Shown here piece after piece: positions 1 to 8,591 of a stretch of DNA of 64,000 nucleotides. Positions within the stretch are counted from its first letter, which is position 1, and each line of letters starts with the position of its first letter. The notes beneath the pieces were generated by a model. It was not told the origin of the DNA. It did not search any database and worked only from the letters and a program-made list of their open reading frames with translations. The DNA is taken from assembly GCA_963832945.1 (NCBI GenBank), contig CAWHVV010000007.1:248001-312000 (forward strand), given 5' to 3'. Source of the stretch: JAFEDN01 sp963832945 (GTDB taxonomy: Bacteria; Pseudomonadota; Gammaproteobacteria; Coxiellales; Coxiellaceae). Position numbers and translations under genes: made by a program.

Positions 1-225
1 CCGCTCTACCCTTGGGCCAATTGTGGTTGCGGATTTCCGCCTCTGATCGGTTGTTATTATGGCAGCCCGTGTACTTCCTACCATCCAAATTATTTTTATC
101 GTTGCACCAACCATAAATGCGTCACATACTCACCCTACGCGCCTAATCGGTGCGATCATGTGCCCTATTATACCGGCTGTAAGTACACGGGGTGTTGTCC
201 CCAATCCTATACCACCTATTTCTAA
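1..225 (+). CDS. C-terminal end of a Cys/Tyr-rich protein (partial, start outside window)
   Basis: Frame 1 is open from the left edge to a TAA at 223-225 and encodes 74 residues with 10 Cys and 13 Tyr, many in short Cys-Tyr-Gly/Pro contexts such as CGCGFPP and GCKYTGCC. Such a composition is very unlikely in random sequence. It suggests a secreted or envelope protein held by disulfides or metal. No start or signal peptide is visible because the gene begins upstream. It converges on the ybaK-like gene with only 4 bases between the stop codons. I do not recognise the family. Confidence 0.6.
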   Translation, partial: PLYPWANCGCGFPPLIGCYYGSPCTSYHPNYFYRCTNHKCVTYSPYAPNRCDHVPYYTGCKYTGCCPQSYTTYF

Positions 226-229
226 TGCA

Positions 230-688
230 CTAATGCAAATGCACGTGTTTAGGCTTGACCAGTTTTTCAAAGTCGCTGTAGCGCATTTTCACTAATTCGC
301 TGTGATTTCCGGCACTGAAAGCGATTTCATCCTGATACTTGATCACATCATCGACATACACATCGACGTCGAATAATTCTCCGATCGGAGGCACGGCTCC
401 CGTTTCACATCCCGGAAAAGTATCCTCAAATTCATATTCATGCGCCAATTCAACACTGTGAGCCCCCAATTGTACCTGCAGTGCTTTTAGGTCTACTTTA
501 TAGTTAGCCGGTTCGACTAAAATGCACAACTTTCCATCGATTTTAACTACTACCGATTTCGCCACTTTCATACCCGGCACGTGTGCCGATGCCGCAATCT
601 CCTGCGCCGTATACGCGGGGGTGTGGCTGATAGTCGTGTATTTTACCCTATGCTCATTTAAATAGCTGGTGAGATTTTTGCTAGGCAT
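230..688 (-). CDS. YbaK/EbsC-family aminoacyl-tRNA deacylase-like protein
   Basis: This 152-residue protein matches the YbaK/ProRS-associated editing-domain family in length and layout. It starts with a short N-terminal segment ending in SHTPAYTAQEIA, followed by a KSVVVKIDGK strand pair, the GAVPPIG substrate-loop motif near residue 100 and the C-terminal SAGNHSELVKMRYSDFEKL segment. Members hydrolyse mischarged aminoacyl-tRNAs (for example Cys- or Ala-tRNAPro) in the cytoplasm. The exact specificity cannot be read from the sequence. It stands alone, convergent with the Cys/Tyr-rich gene. Confidence 0.85.
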   Translation of the reverse strand: MPSKNLTSYLNEHRVKYTTISHTPAYTAQEIAASAHVPGMKVAKSVVVKIDGKLCILVEPANYKVDLKALQVQLGAHSVELAHEYEFEDTFPGCETGAVPPIGELFDVDVYVDDVIKYQDEIAFSAGNHSELVKMRYSDFEKLVKPKHVHLH

Positions 689-779
689 ACCCCTAACCTC
701 CCGATTTTAATAAATAAAATCTTTACTCTCTTAGATAATTGTAGATGACGATCGCTATAATGTCCAATAAATATGCAGA

Positions 780-799
780 CTTAATATTGACTTAATATT
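780..799 (+). promoter_or_regulatory. PmrA-box-like tandem repeat
   Basis: Two perfect copies of CTTAATATT are separated by the dinucleotide GA. This is the consensus described for the response regulator PmrA in Legionella and Coxiella (cTTAATATT-N2-cTTAATATT). It ends 52 bases before the ATG at 852 of an ankyrin-repeat gene, a normal place for an activator site next to a promoter. Confidence 0.8.
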
Positions 800-851
800 C
801 TTTTGTTACCATTTTTTTTTCGTTTGAAAAATCATACATCTGGGGTTAATT

Positions 852-982
852 ATGCAAAAAGAAACAGAATTCGAACAAAAAAATACAACATTTGATCTGG
901 GGCCATTCTTTCACTCAAGCCGGGTCTTTCAATCAGTGATTTTGAAAACTCCGAGATCGATGACGAATCTCTGCATTTTATC
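852..982 (+). other. Out-of-frame 5' segment of the following ankyrin gene
   Basis: An ATG at 852 preceded by a GGGG-containing ribosome-binding site opens a frame beginning MQKETEFEQKNTTFD. After the GGGG run at 899-902 the coding-looking sequence continues in the frame of the downstream ORF (GLSISDFENSEIDDESLHFI, leading straight into the Met at 983). One extra G would join the two parts into a 621-residue ORF (852-2716). This is probably the true N-terminus, separated by a single-base deletion. Confidence 0.6.
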
Positions 983-2716
983 ATGACGGCTATTCAACGG
1001 AAAAAATATCAACGATTTGCCGTCATTGGCAGACTTTTAGTAAAAGGCCCACATAAAAAAAATTACTTTTTCTTTCAACCATCATTACATTCTGACGCAT
1101 CTGATCAGAACATGAAGGACCTTGAAGGTATTTATGGAACTGGTAAAGTCGTAAAAGCTGTGAGAGAGCTAACAGGTATCGTGCATGATAAGTCCGCGGA
1201 GATTAGAATGAAAGCGGCGATCGAAGCAAAAAATAGTGAATTAGTGGAGATTCTGAATTCTCCCGTGGAGAGTGGATTTTCCATATCATATCATTTCGAT
1301 GAAAATATTGAGATAATCAACCGGGGTGGCGCGAACAGAAGTAACCATGATGTCAATAAAAATGCTCAATTCGCCTTATTTTACAGAGAATCCATAGTCT
1401 ATTCCAATTATAATACACAATATTTTGATAATAAAGACTCCTCCACACTGGAATATGATTTAGGCCGATCCGCTATGGAACCTCTCGTGAATGGGCTGAA
1501 TGCCGCAATAAATAAAAGAGTCAATACTTTCATCACCGACAAAAAATTAAACAATCTCCAACCTAAACAATATTGGTGTCACATTAGTATTCACGAACCT
1601 CCGAGTGGCTGTTATAGTTATTATTATGATCGAATGTGGGAAGAACAGATTCGTTTTAATAAAAAAACCTTTGCCGAATATTTAAAAAGAACTCTTTATA
1701 TCGCCGTTGCATTCAGTGACGATGCAAAACCCGGAAAATTCTGGACCGAACTGAGTGATGCAAGAATCATGTGGAATGTCCTGGATATTGCAGATAAATA
1801 TAATATTACTTTCAATTTTGATGAAATTCCTTTATCTCTCCCATCCTGTAAGGTACCGTTCCTCATGTGTGCCGCCAGAAGAAAGTGTGCCGATGCTCTT
1901 CAGATGGTCATGATGCTGGTGGAGAATGGCGCCGATACGTTTATTTTGGATGATAAAAAGAGAACTGTGCTCGACTACGCGAAGGAGGGTAATAATCTCG
2001 ATGTTATCGCTTATTTAACAGGAATCCAGAGTTTATATTTGGCTATATCAGCTTCAGATATTAAGGAAATCGATGTTCATTTAAACTCAGGAATAATAGA
2101 TTGTCGAAGACCTATTTCTAGTGGATTCACCGCTGTTGAGATAGCGGCTACAAAAAAACCCGAGGTATTAAAAAAACTCATTGCGTTTTCAGTAGAAAAC
2201 CAAATGAGTTTAGACAGACCATTATATTTTGCAGCCTTCAAAGAAAATAACCTTGACAATGTTATCCTATTGCTAAATGCCGGTGCAGATCCAAAACAGT
2301 TACTGGCTAGTTCAGAATCACGTTATATACCCCAAAAAAACAAATTAATTTTGGAAAACTGGGGAAATACGCAATTTATTCGCTCTTATTTCTTGAGTTT
2401 AAGTACCGGTCTCTCAAAACTTAAAAAATTTGGTAAAACGTATCAGGATGGTTTGGATGAAAAAAATGTCCAGGCTCTGGTCAAATTACAATCCATTCTC
2501 GCGACTGCCAAAAGTACTGTTGATTATCAAGGTGAGAGCTTTCAGGTGCTTTTTAATGTCACCCGAACACTTTATAGCGAAGCCCATGAAATTATGTTGT
2601 CCAGCAGGCAGCAAGAAGAAAAATCGACATCTTTATTCTCTAGTCTATTTGGACCAGGGCCACTATCTCAGAAAATTGGCAAGGCTATCGAAAGCACCCA
2701 GAATCTCTTCTTTTAG
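983..2716 (+). CDS. Ankyrin-repeat protein, candidate type IV effector (5' end frameshifted)
   Basis: The open part encodes 577 residues. The N-terminal 280 residues match nothing I recognise. Ankyrin-type helices follow at about residues 293-350 (PFLMCAARRK, LVENGADTFI, TVLDYAKEGN) and 352-435 (LYLAISASD, TAVEIAATKK, LYFAAFKENN, LLLNAGADP). The C-terminal 140 residues are predicted helical and polar, ending in a Ser/Glu-rich tail. The gene is AT-rich, lies alone between housekeeping genes and has a perfect PmrA-type box upstream, so I infer a host-directed Dot/Icm-like substrate. The real start is probably at 852 in another frame. If the frameshift is genuine, translation would have to begin at the internal Met at 983 or the gene is dead. 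Confidence 0.7.
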   Translation: MTAIQRKKYQRFAVIGRLLVKGPHKKNYFFFQPSLHSDASDQNMKDLEGIYGTGKVVKAVRELTGIVHDKSAEIRMKAAIEAKNSELVEILNSPVESGFSISYHFDENIEIINRGGANRSNHDVNKNAQFALFYRESIVYSNYNTQYFDNKDSSTLEYDLGRSAMEPLVNGLNAAINKRVNTFITDKKLNNLQPKQYWCHISIHEPPSGCYSYYYDRMWEEQIRFNKKTFAEYLKRTLYIAVAFSDDAKPGKFWTELSDARIMWNVLDIADKYNITFNFDEIPLSLPSCKVPFLMCAARRKCADALQMVMMLVENGADTFILDDKKRTVLDYAKEGNNLDVIAYLTGIQSLYLAISASDIKEIDVHLNSGIIDCRRPISSGFTAVEIAATKKPEVLKKLIAFSVENQMSLDRPLYFAAFKENNLDNVILLLNAGADPKQLLASSESRYIPQKNKLILENWGNTQFIRSYFLSLSTGLSKLKKFGKTYQDGLDEKNVQALVKLQSILATAKSTVDYQGESFQVLFNVTRTLYSEAHEIMLSSRQQEEKSTSLFSSLFGPGPLSQKIGKAIESTQNLFF

Positions 2717-2742
2717 GCGGTAACTCCTGTTATGCTGCCCCA

Positions 2743-3501
2743 ATGAAAAAGACTCCGCTGGCAAAAAAGCTATTGAATTATACCTGCAAGGCCATCCACG
2801 ATTATCAAATGATTCAGCCGAAGGATCGCGTTTTGGTGTGCCTCTCCGGGGGAAAAGATTCCTATACCATGATCTGCATGCTGGAGGAATTACGTAAACT
2901 GCGGCAGGATTTCACTCTTCAGGCTTTTACTTTAGACCAGTCCCAGCCGGGATGGGACGATCAGGGCCTGCGGGACTGGTTAACGGCCCGCGATATTCCG
3001 TATGAAATTCTTCGGCGCAATACCTATGGCGTCGTCAAGGAAAAAATTCCGGAAGGCAAAACATACTGTTCCCTGTGCTCACGGTTGCGACGCGGCAATA
3101 TTTATCAGTATGCGCGAGACCACGATTTTAACAAAGTAGCGCTTGGGCATCATCGTGATGATTTAATCCGAACTCTGCTCATGTCGATTTTATATAACGG
3201 CCAGATAAAATCCATGCCGCCGAAATTACGCACCGACGATGAGTCTCTCGTGGTCATCAGACCGTTAGTGTATTGTCAGGAAGAGGATATTATTCAGTAT
3301 GCGCAGCATCAGCAATTTCCGATTATTCCCTGCACTCTCTGCGGCTCACAGGAAAATCTTGCCCGGGTGCGGGTCAAGCGCTTAATTGACGAGCTGGCAA
3401 AAGAAAATCCCAAAGTACCCAGCAACATTTTACACGCATTGAGCAGCGTGCAACCCAGCCACCTGATGGACAAAACCCTCTGGGATTTTGTTGAGCTTTA
3501 A
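2743..3501 (+). CDS. ttcA: tRNA 2-thiocytidine biosynthesis protein TtcA
   Basis: TtcA is an iron-sulfur, ATP-dependent PP-loop enzyme that thiolates cytidine 32 of certain tRNAs. The 252-residue protein has the PP-loop SGGKDS at residues 35-40, the CxxC pair at Cys109/Cys112, the GHHRDD segment near residue 135 and a third cluster cysteine region (PCTLCG, near 200). It is shorter than the E. coli protein (311) because of compact ends, but all diagnostic motifs are present. It starts 26 bases after the ankyrin gene stops. Confidence 0.92.
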   Translation: MKKTPLAKKLLNYTCKAIHDYQMIQPKDRVLVCLSGGKDSYTMICMLEELRKLRQDFTLQAFTLDQSQPGWDDQGLRDWLTARDIPYEILRRNTYGVVKEKIPEGKTYCSLCSRLRRGNIYQYARDHDFNKVALGHHRDDLIRTLLMSILYNGQIKSMPPKLRTDDESLVVIRPLVYCQEEDIIQYAQHQQFPIIPCTLCGSQENLARVRVKRLIDELAKENPKVPSNILHALSSVQPSHLMDKTLWDFVEL

Positions 3502-3510
3502 GGACCCAGG

Positions 3511-4335
3511 TTACCTGATAGGATGACGATGACAATAACCTTCAATTTCTTTAATTAATTCATTTGGCAAGGTTTGCTTTAAGGAACAAAAAATAGTGGC
3601 GGCTTTCAGACATACAATATCTGGATCCACATGACGAGTTCTCCCTCTCTCTTGTGTTGTTAACGCCGATGAAAACGCTAATGAAATAGATAATCCAATG
3701 ATTTTATTAGGAATATAAATTATAGTCTCAGCAAATAGTGTTGGAATGTACTTTGTTAGATTAAATCCTATTTTTGGATTACAAAATATAGTTAAAGTGT
3801 CTTTTGTTTCTAAGCTATGCATAGCCAAAAATTTTTCCTGATTATCAATTATTCTAGCACCTGCAATTTGACTATGTAATAATGGCATTTCTTTTATTTG
3901 TTTTTCATCCATTTCGGAAAAACGGCTTTGTTCTCCATCAATCCGGGAGACAAAGTAATCTCTTTGCTCTGAATTTCTAAATTGCAAAAGAAACCTGTCG
4001 CCTTTCTCTGTCGTACTAAAATTTATAAAAGGCATGCAAGAGTTATCTGATATACAATCCTGTAACTCTCTGTGGAAATCAATGTAATCAGCATTATTGT
4101 CATAATGATTGTCATATTTAAAATTTGAAATGATTATCGCCTCAAATTCTGGTATTGCTGAAATTTCAAACCCTTCAAAGTTATAAGTGAAATATTCAAA
4201 ACTTTCAAGGATTAAAAACATTGATTCTATTTTTTTAGTCCTTCTCGCGATCTGACTTTCCTCAAAGGGTAAATTTATTAGAAGTTTTGTCGAATTCAAA
4301 TCTATAAATTTTTTTTTCCAATCATAATATTTCAT
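3511..4335 (-). CDS. Hypothetical protein with C-terminal LPxEL motif, effector-like
   Basis: I do not recognise this 274-residue AT-rich protein. It has no signal peptide or clear membrane segment except a moderately hydrophobic stretch near residues 205-225. Its C-terminus carries LPNELIKEIEGY, matching the LPxxLxxxIxxY core seen in several other accessory proteins of this window and resembling the first helix of F-box domains. The ATG at 4335 has a GAGG Shine-Dalgarno 8 bases upstream. It is convergent with ttcA (9 bases apart) and sits just upstream of mdh in the same direction. A host-interaction role is inference from composition and context only. Confidence 0.6.
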   Translation of the reverse strand: MKYYDWKKKFIDLNSTKLLINLPFEESQIARRTKKIESMFLILESFEYFTYNFEGFEISAIPEFEAIIISNFKYDNHYDNNADYIDFHRELQDCISDNSCMPFINFSTTEKGDRFLLQFRNSEQRDYFVSRIDGEQSRFSEMDEKQIKEMPLLHSQIAGARIIDNQEKFLAMHSLETKDTLTIFCNPKIGFNLTKYIPTLFAETIIYIPNKIIGLSISLAFSSALTTQERGRTRHVDPDIVCLKAATIFCSLKQTLPNELIKEIEGYCHRHPIR

Positions 4336-4395
4336 TTTTGGGACCTCGTTCTATTAATTTTTTTCTATTGATATAATTCGCCGAGAATTGCTGCC

Positions 4396-5385
4396 TTAGT
4401 CAATTAATCCCAATTCGGTAACGGCTTTGCGCTCCTGGCGGAGTTCGTCCAAAGTGATGGCCAGTTTTTGTTGCGCAAAGGCATTGTGCGGAATGCCCAA
4501 AACCGGCTTCACAATGTCTCCTTCCGTACGGCAGGGGAAAGAATAAATTAACCCCGGATCAACTCCATACTCTCCCTCGGAACAACGGCACACCGAATAA
4601 GTCAGACCCGCGGGGGTTTCCTGGGTGAGGCGCCACAGACTATCGATGACGCCGTTTGCCGCGGAAGCCGCCGACGATGCGCCGCGAGCTTTGATGACTT
4701 CGGCGCCCCGCGTCTGAATCATGGGAATAAACTGATTTTGTAACCAGTTTTCGTCATTGATCACCTGCGCCGCCGGACGGCCGTTAATACGCGCATTATA
4801 AAAATCCGGGTATTGAGTGGCGGAATGATTTCCCCAGATCGCCATATCCGTTACCGCAGTGACGGGCGCCCCCGCCTTAATGGCCAGTTGCATTCTTGCC
4901 CGGTTTTCATCGAGCATGGTCATCGCGAAAAAACGGTTTTTTGGCACTCGGGGAGCGCTGTTCATGGCGATTAAGCAATTGGTATTACAGGGATTTCCGA
5001 CGACGAAGACGCGCACGTCAGTGGCGGCGTGATCATTAATCGCTTTGCCCTGAGTCGTAAAAATAGCGCCATTGATTTTGAGCAGATCGCCGCGTTCCAT
5101 GCCCGCTTTGCGCGGCATCGCGCCGACCAGGATTGCCCAATTAATGTCGCTCATGGCCTCAAAGACGTTGTCCGTGGCCGTCACACGGGTGAGGAGCGGG
5201 AATGCGCAATCTTCCAGTTCCATGATCAACCCCTTCAAAGCCGGCAACGCTGCGGGAATTTCTAAAAGTTGTAATTCCACATTAACGTTGGGGCCGAATG
5301 CCTGTCCGGAGGCTATACGGAAAAGAAGAGCGTAACCAATTTGACCAGCCGCCCCCGTGACGGCCACTTTTACAGTTTTTTTCAT
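4396..5385 (-). CDS. mdh: Malate dehydrogenase (NAD+), LDH/MDH superfamily
   Basis: This TCA-cycle enzyme interconverts malate and oxaloacetate. At 329 residues it has the length of the cytosolic-type bacterial MDH group found in Legionella and Burkholderia. The Rossmann glycine motif GAAGQIG is at residues 11-17, the substrate-binding segment MLDENRA near 155-165, and the catalytic histidine lies in WGNHSATQYP near 186. It follows cysQ, with 16 bases between them, in the same direction. Confidence 0.95.
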   Translation of the reverse strand: MKKTVKVAVTGAAGQIGYALLFRIASGQAFGPNVNVELQLLEIPAALPALKGLIMELEDCAFPLLTRVTATDNVFEAMSDINWAILVGAMPRKAGMERGDLLKINGAIFTTQGKAINDHAATDVRVFVVGNPCNTNCLIAMNSAPRVPKNRFFAMTMLDENRARMQLAIKAGAPVTAVTDMAIWGNHSATQYPDFYNARINGRPAAQVINDENWLQNQFIPMIQTRGAEVIKARGASSAASAANGVIDSLWRLTQETPAGLTYSVCRCSEGEYGVDPGLIYSFPCRTEGDIVKPVLGIPHNAFAQQKLAITLDELRQERKAVTELGLID

Positions 5386-5401
5386 GATTGGGTCCTATTA
5401 T

Positions 5402-6217
5402 TTAATGTACGAATATTTTCAGCCAGTACTCCGTCCAGGAAGCATCGGCCAAAGCGATAAATTCCGGATTCAGAAGCGAAGCTTTACGGTTATATTGCAA
5501 TGACCGGCCCTGTAAGTCAACTACCGCACCGCCACATTCGGTTAAAATGCACTGTCCCGCTGCGGTATCCCACTCACTGATGGGACCTAACCGCGGATAA
5601 AGATCCGCCCGCCCCTCGGCCAGCCAGCCAAATTTCACAGAGCCATTCACATGCAATAGCTGAAATTCACAATTATTATTAACCAATTGCAAAACCCGTT
5701 TGCCTCGTGAATATTGACCGATCACAATTCGCCACGTTAAGTCTGTTTTGGCTGGCAACGGCAGGCGCTGCGGAGCCTGGACTCCCGTTTGCTTATAAGT
5801 TCCCCCGCCCTGCCAGGCATAATAAAAGGTATCCGAAGCAGGCGAGTAAATAACGCCCAGCACCGGTTGATGATCCACTATCAGGGCAATATTAATACTG
5901 AACTGTTCAAGCCGCGCAATAAATCCGCGGGTGCCGTCCAGAGGATCGACCAGCCAGTAAGGCCCCCACTTCGCCCGTTCGGCATAATCCGGCCACTCGC
6001 CTTCCTCGGATAAAACTGGAAAGTCGGGTGCGATAGCCTTTAATCCCGAGGTTATCTCGTGATGCGCCGCCAAATCCGCCGCGGTCGCGGGGGTGCCGTC
6101 GATTTTTTTCTGAATGGATAATTCTGTCGGCTGCCGCCAGTAGCGCAATAAAATCTCTCCAGTCCGCTGGACCAGCGCAAGACAATTTTGGGTACATTTC
6201 TTCAAATCAAAGTCCAT
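5402..6217 (-). CDS. cysQ: 3'(2'),5'-bisphosphate nucleotidase CysQ-like (inositol monophosphatase family)
   Basis: CysQ dephosphorylates PAP, a by-product of sulfate assimilation and of 4'-phosphopantetheine transfer. The metal-binding signatures are intact: LSEEGEWP, DPLDGTRGF and, near the C-terminus, WDTAAGQCIL. I place the start at the ATG at 6217 (MDFDLKKC), which has a GAGAGAAG Shine-Dalgarno. An ATG at 6277 would overlap the divergent hemW 5' region and adds 20 non-conserved residues. From 6217 the product is 271 residues, within the family range. Confidence 0.88.
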   Translation of the reverse strand: MDFDLKKCTQNCLALVQRTGEILLRYWRQPTELSIQKKIDGTPATAADLAAHHEITSGLKAIAPDFPVLSEEGEWPDYAERAKWGPYWLVDPLDGTRGFIARLEQFSINIALIVDHQPVLGVIYSPASDTFYYAWQGGGTYKQTGVQAPQRLPLPAKTDLTWRIVIGQYSRGKRVLQLVNNNCEFQLLHVNGSVKFGWLAEGRADLYPRLGPISEWDTAAGQCILTECGGAVVDLQGRSLQYNRKASLLNPEFIALADASWTEYWLKIFVH

Positions 6218-6299
6218 TATCTTCTCTCGAATCTTCATGGTAAGGCAAGGATCAGAAGGATTTTCAAAAAAGCTCACCTTCTTTATGATAAAATGGTGT

Positions 6300-7472
6300 A
6301 TGAATATTCCTTTAAGCCTTTATATCCATATTCCCTGGTGTGTGCGCAAGTGTCCTTACTGTGATTTCAACTCGCATGCGGTGCGTGATGCGCTTCCTGA
6401 GGATGATTATATCGCAAGATTACTGTTCGATCTACAAACTCACCAGGCGGACTGGCAAAACCGTTCCATTCACAGCATTTTCATCGGCGGCGGCACCCCG
6501 AGCCTGTTTTCGGCCAAGGCTTACCGTAAACTCTTTCAGGGTTTACGGCTTTATCTGGACATTCCGCCGGATATTGAAATCACTCTGGAAGCCAATCCGG
6601 GCGCCAGCGACCAGGAACGATTTTATGGTTTTCGCGAGGCCGGGATCAACCGGCTGTCTTTGGGCGTGCAAAGCTGGAGTTCTGAAAAATTACGGGCATT
6701 GGGGAGAATTCATAACACCGGCCAGGCGGCGCAGGCGGTCGATATGGCAAAACAGGCGGGTTTCAGCAATTTTAATATCGATATCATGCACGGCCTGCCG
6801 GAGCAGTCACTGCCGGAAGCTATTGAGGATCTGGACAAAACCATACTCTGCCAACCCACGCATATCTCCTGGTACCAGCTAACACTGGAACCCAACACAT
6901 ATTTCCACCGCTTTCCGCCACATTTACCGGGCGAAGAAATTCTTTGGGAAATTCAGCAACAGGGACAGCAAAAGCTCGCGTGCGCGGGATTTAATCAATA
7001 CGAAGTGTCGGCATATTGTCGTCAGGAACAGCATTCCCGGCACAATCTTAATTACTGGCTGTTTGGAGATTATCTGGGAATCGGCGCAGGAGCACACAGT
7101 AAAATAACCCATCCGGAAAACGGCGCGGTAACGCGTTACTGGAAGGTTAAAAATCCTCGCGATTATCTGGAAAAATCCTCCCTGCTCGACGGCCAGGCTC
7201 AAATACCGCGCACGGAGCTGTTATTAGAATTTTTAATGAACGCCTTTAGGCTCCGGCAAAAAATCCCACTGACTTTAATTGCACAGCGAACCGGATTAAC
7301 CCGGGAATATATTGATCAAAGTCTGATAACCATTCCACAAAAAGAACTGCTCACTATTTCCGAAGATTATGTGGAAACCACTCCATTAGGCCAGCGATTT
7401 TTAAATGAATTATTAACCAGTTTTTTACCAAATGAGACAAGCCTTCAGACTCTGCTGACAATAAATACCTGA
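6300..7472 (+). CDS. hemW: HemW, radical-SAM heme chaperone
   Basis: HemW is a heme-trafficking radical-SAM protein once called oxygen-independent coproporphyrinogen oxidase-like. From the ATG at 6300 it has 390 residues, with the 4Fe-4S motif Cys14-x3-Cys18-x2-Cys21 (CVRKCPYC) at the usual place, the GGGTPS SAM-contact motif near 64, and the C-terminal HemW domain. The upstream ATG at 6237 would add 21 residues and overlap cysQ, so 6300 is preferred. It is divergent from cysQ. Confidence 0.93.
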   Translation: MNIPLSLYIHIPWCVRKCPYCDFNSHAVRDALPEDDYIARLLFDLQTHQADWQNRSIHSIFIGGGTPSLFSAKAYRKLFQGLRLYLDIPPDIEITLEANPGASDQERFYGFREAGINRLSLGVQSWSSEKLRALGRIHNTGQAAQAVDMAKQAGFSNFNIDIMHGLPEQSLPEAIEDLDKTILCQPTHISWYQLTLEPNTYFHRFPPHLPGEEILWEIQQQGQQKLACAGFNQYEVSAYCRQEQHSRHNLNYWLFGDYLGIGAGAHSKITHPENGAVTRYWKVKNPRDYLEKSSLLDGQAQIPRTELLLEFLMNAFRLRQKIPLTLIAQRTGLTREYIDQSLITIPQKELLTISEDYVETTPLGQRFLNELLTSFLPNETSLQTLLTINT

Positions 7473-7604
7473 TCATATTTTAATGAGCCATTTCTCAATT
7501 ACATTTCTCAATTTGACTTGCATTGAAGTAACGATTTTGATAGTATCTAATACTGAATTAAATAATTAAATATACATAAATAAAGCCCGCTGGAGATGAG
7601 AATC

Positions 7605-8537
7605 ATGAACCATTATGAAATTGTAAGAAAAAAATCTACACCTTCATTGTTTCAGTCTTTAGAGTATACAGTTGTAACTCTTAATGAAGTGAAACATAAA
7701 GAATTAACGGAAAAAGTCTCCTCTCCAGAACCATACACGAGCGGCGTTGAAATACCCACGGAAGACTGTAAAGATGTAATTTTTAATGTAATGAAATATA
7801 AAGAATTATTTTCAGAAGGACATTATTCATTTCATGAAGAGAAAAATGAAATTAGCCTTAAACAGCTCTATAGATCCGGAACGGAAAGTAATGGTTTTGG
7901 TACCGCTGTGATCAGAAAGCTGGTTTGTATAAGTCTAATGATAGGAAAACCACTGACCACAGAGGCTTCTTATTCATCACATTTTTTTTATCTTAAAATG
8001 GGTATGATACCCAGCCAAAGGGAGATTCTTTATTGCACGGTAGCTTATGGGGCGTTTGCCCTCGATGCAATAAGGAAATTGTGTGAATGCACTGATATTA
8101 AACAAATAAAAAACTTATCCCAAAATACCAAATCTGACGTATCGAAGATATTAAAAAGAGAAAAATCATGGAGCGAAAAAGAGATAACTGATGAAGATCT
8201 TTTCGAGAATCTGGGGCTATTTTCTGAATTGACAAATAAAAAAGTTTCTTATATTACAGAATCTTTTATTCCTGATGTATTAGGCCTGTTAGGCCAGTTG
8301 AAAGGGGGTGAGAAACCTAGCACGACCTGGTGGGGTAGCTTAATGATGGTTATGTCGCCAGAAGGTTTGCAACGTTGGGAAAAAGCCATAAAAAATGGGT
8401 TTGAATTCAGGTTATTCCGTGATTATTCTCATTTACGACCCTATATGACAAAAGCGCAGCATGAGAAATTAGATAAAATTTTGGCTACGGAAAAAGCCTC
8501 CTCCCAAAAACCGAGTTCGTGCTACATGAGTAGTTGA
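7605..8537 (+). CDS. Hypothetical protein with GNAT-like core, candidate effector
   Basis: This 310-residue protein matches no family I can name. Residues about 88-137 resemble the core of GNAT acyltransferases: GFGTAVIRKLVCIS is like the acetyl-CoA pyrophosphate-binding loop and helix (Q/RxxGxG/A), and SSHFFYLKMGM is like the motif-B FYxKxGF segment. The N-terminal acceptor region and the C-terminal 170 residues are not recognisable. The start at 7605 is chosen because GGAG lies 9 bases upstream, whereas the ATG at 7596 has no room for a Shine-Dalgarno. AT-rich and monocistronic, with the character of the other accessory genes here. Confidence 0.6.
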   Translation: MNHYEIVRKKSTPSLFQSLEYTVVTLNEVKHKELTEKVSSPEPYTSGVEIPTEDCKDVIFNVMKYKELFSEGHYSFHEEKNEISLKQLYRSGTESNGFGTAVIRKLVCISLMIGKPLTTEASYSSHFFYLKMGMIPSQREILYCTVAYGAFALDAIRKLCECTDIKQIKNLSQNTKSDVSKILKREKSWSEKEITDEDLFENLGLFSELTNKKVSYITESFIPDVLGLLGQLKGGEKPSTTWWGSLMMVMSPEGLQRWEKAIKNGFEFRLFRDYSHLRPYMTKAQHEKLDKILATEKASSQKPSSCYMSS

Positions 8538-8591
8538 ATCAAAAATGTGCCGCTTTTCTTTATGAATGGATTATTTTAATATTAAGGACTT

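Noticed and set aside
59..295. Forward frame of 78 codons at the left edge
   Set aside because: It overlaps the Cys/Tyr-rich frame and the ybaK end, and its composition looks like an out-of-frame reading.
8510..8537. Possible C-terminal CaaX prenylation box on the GNAT-like protein (SSCYMSS)
   Set aside because: The cysteine is fifth from the end, not fourth, so the motif does not fit.
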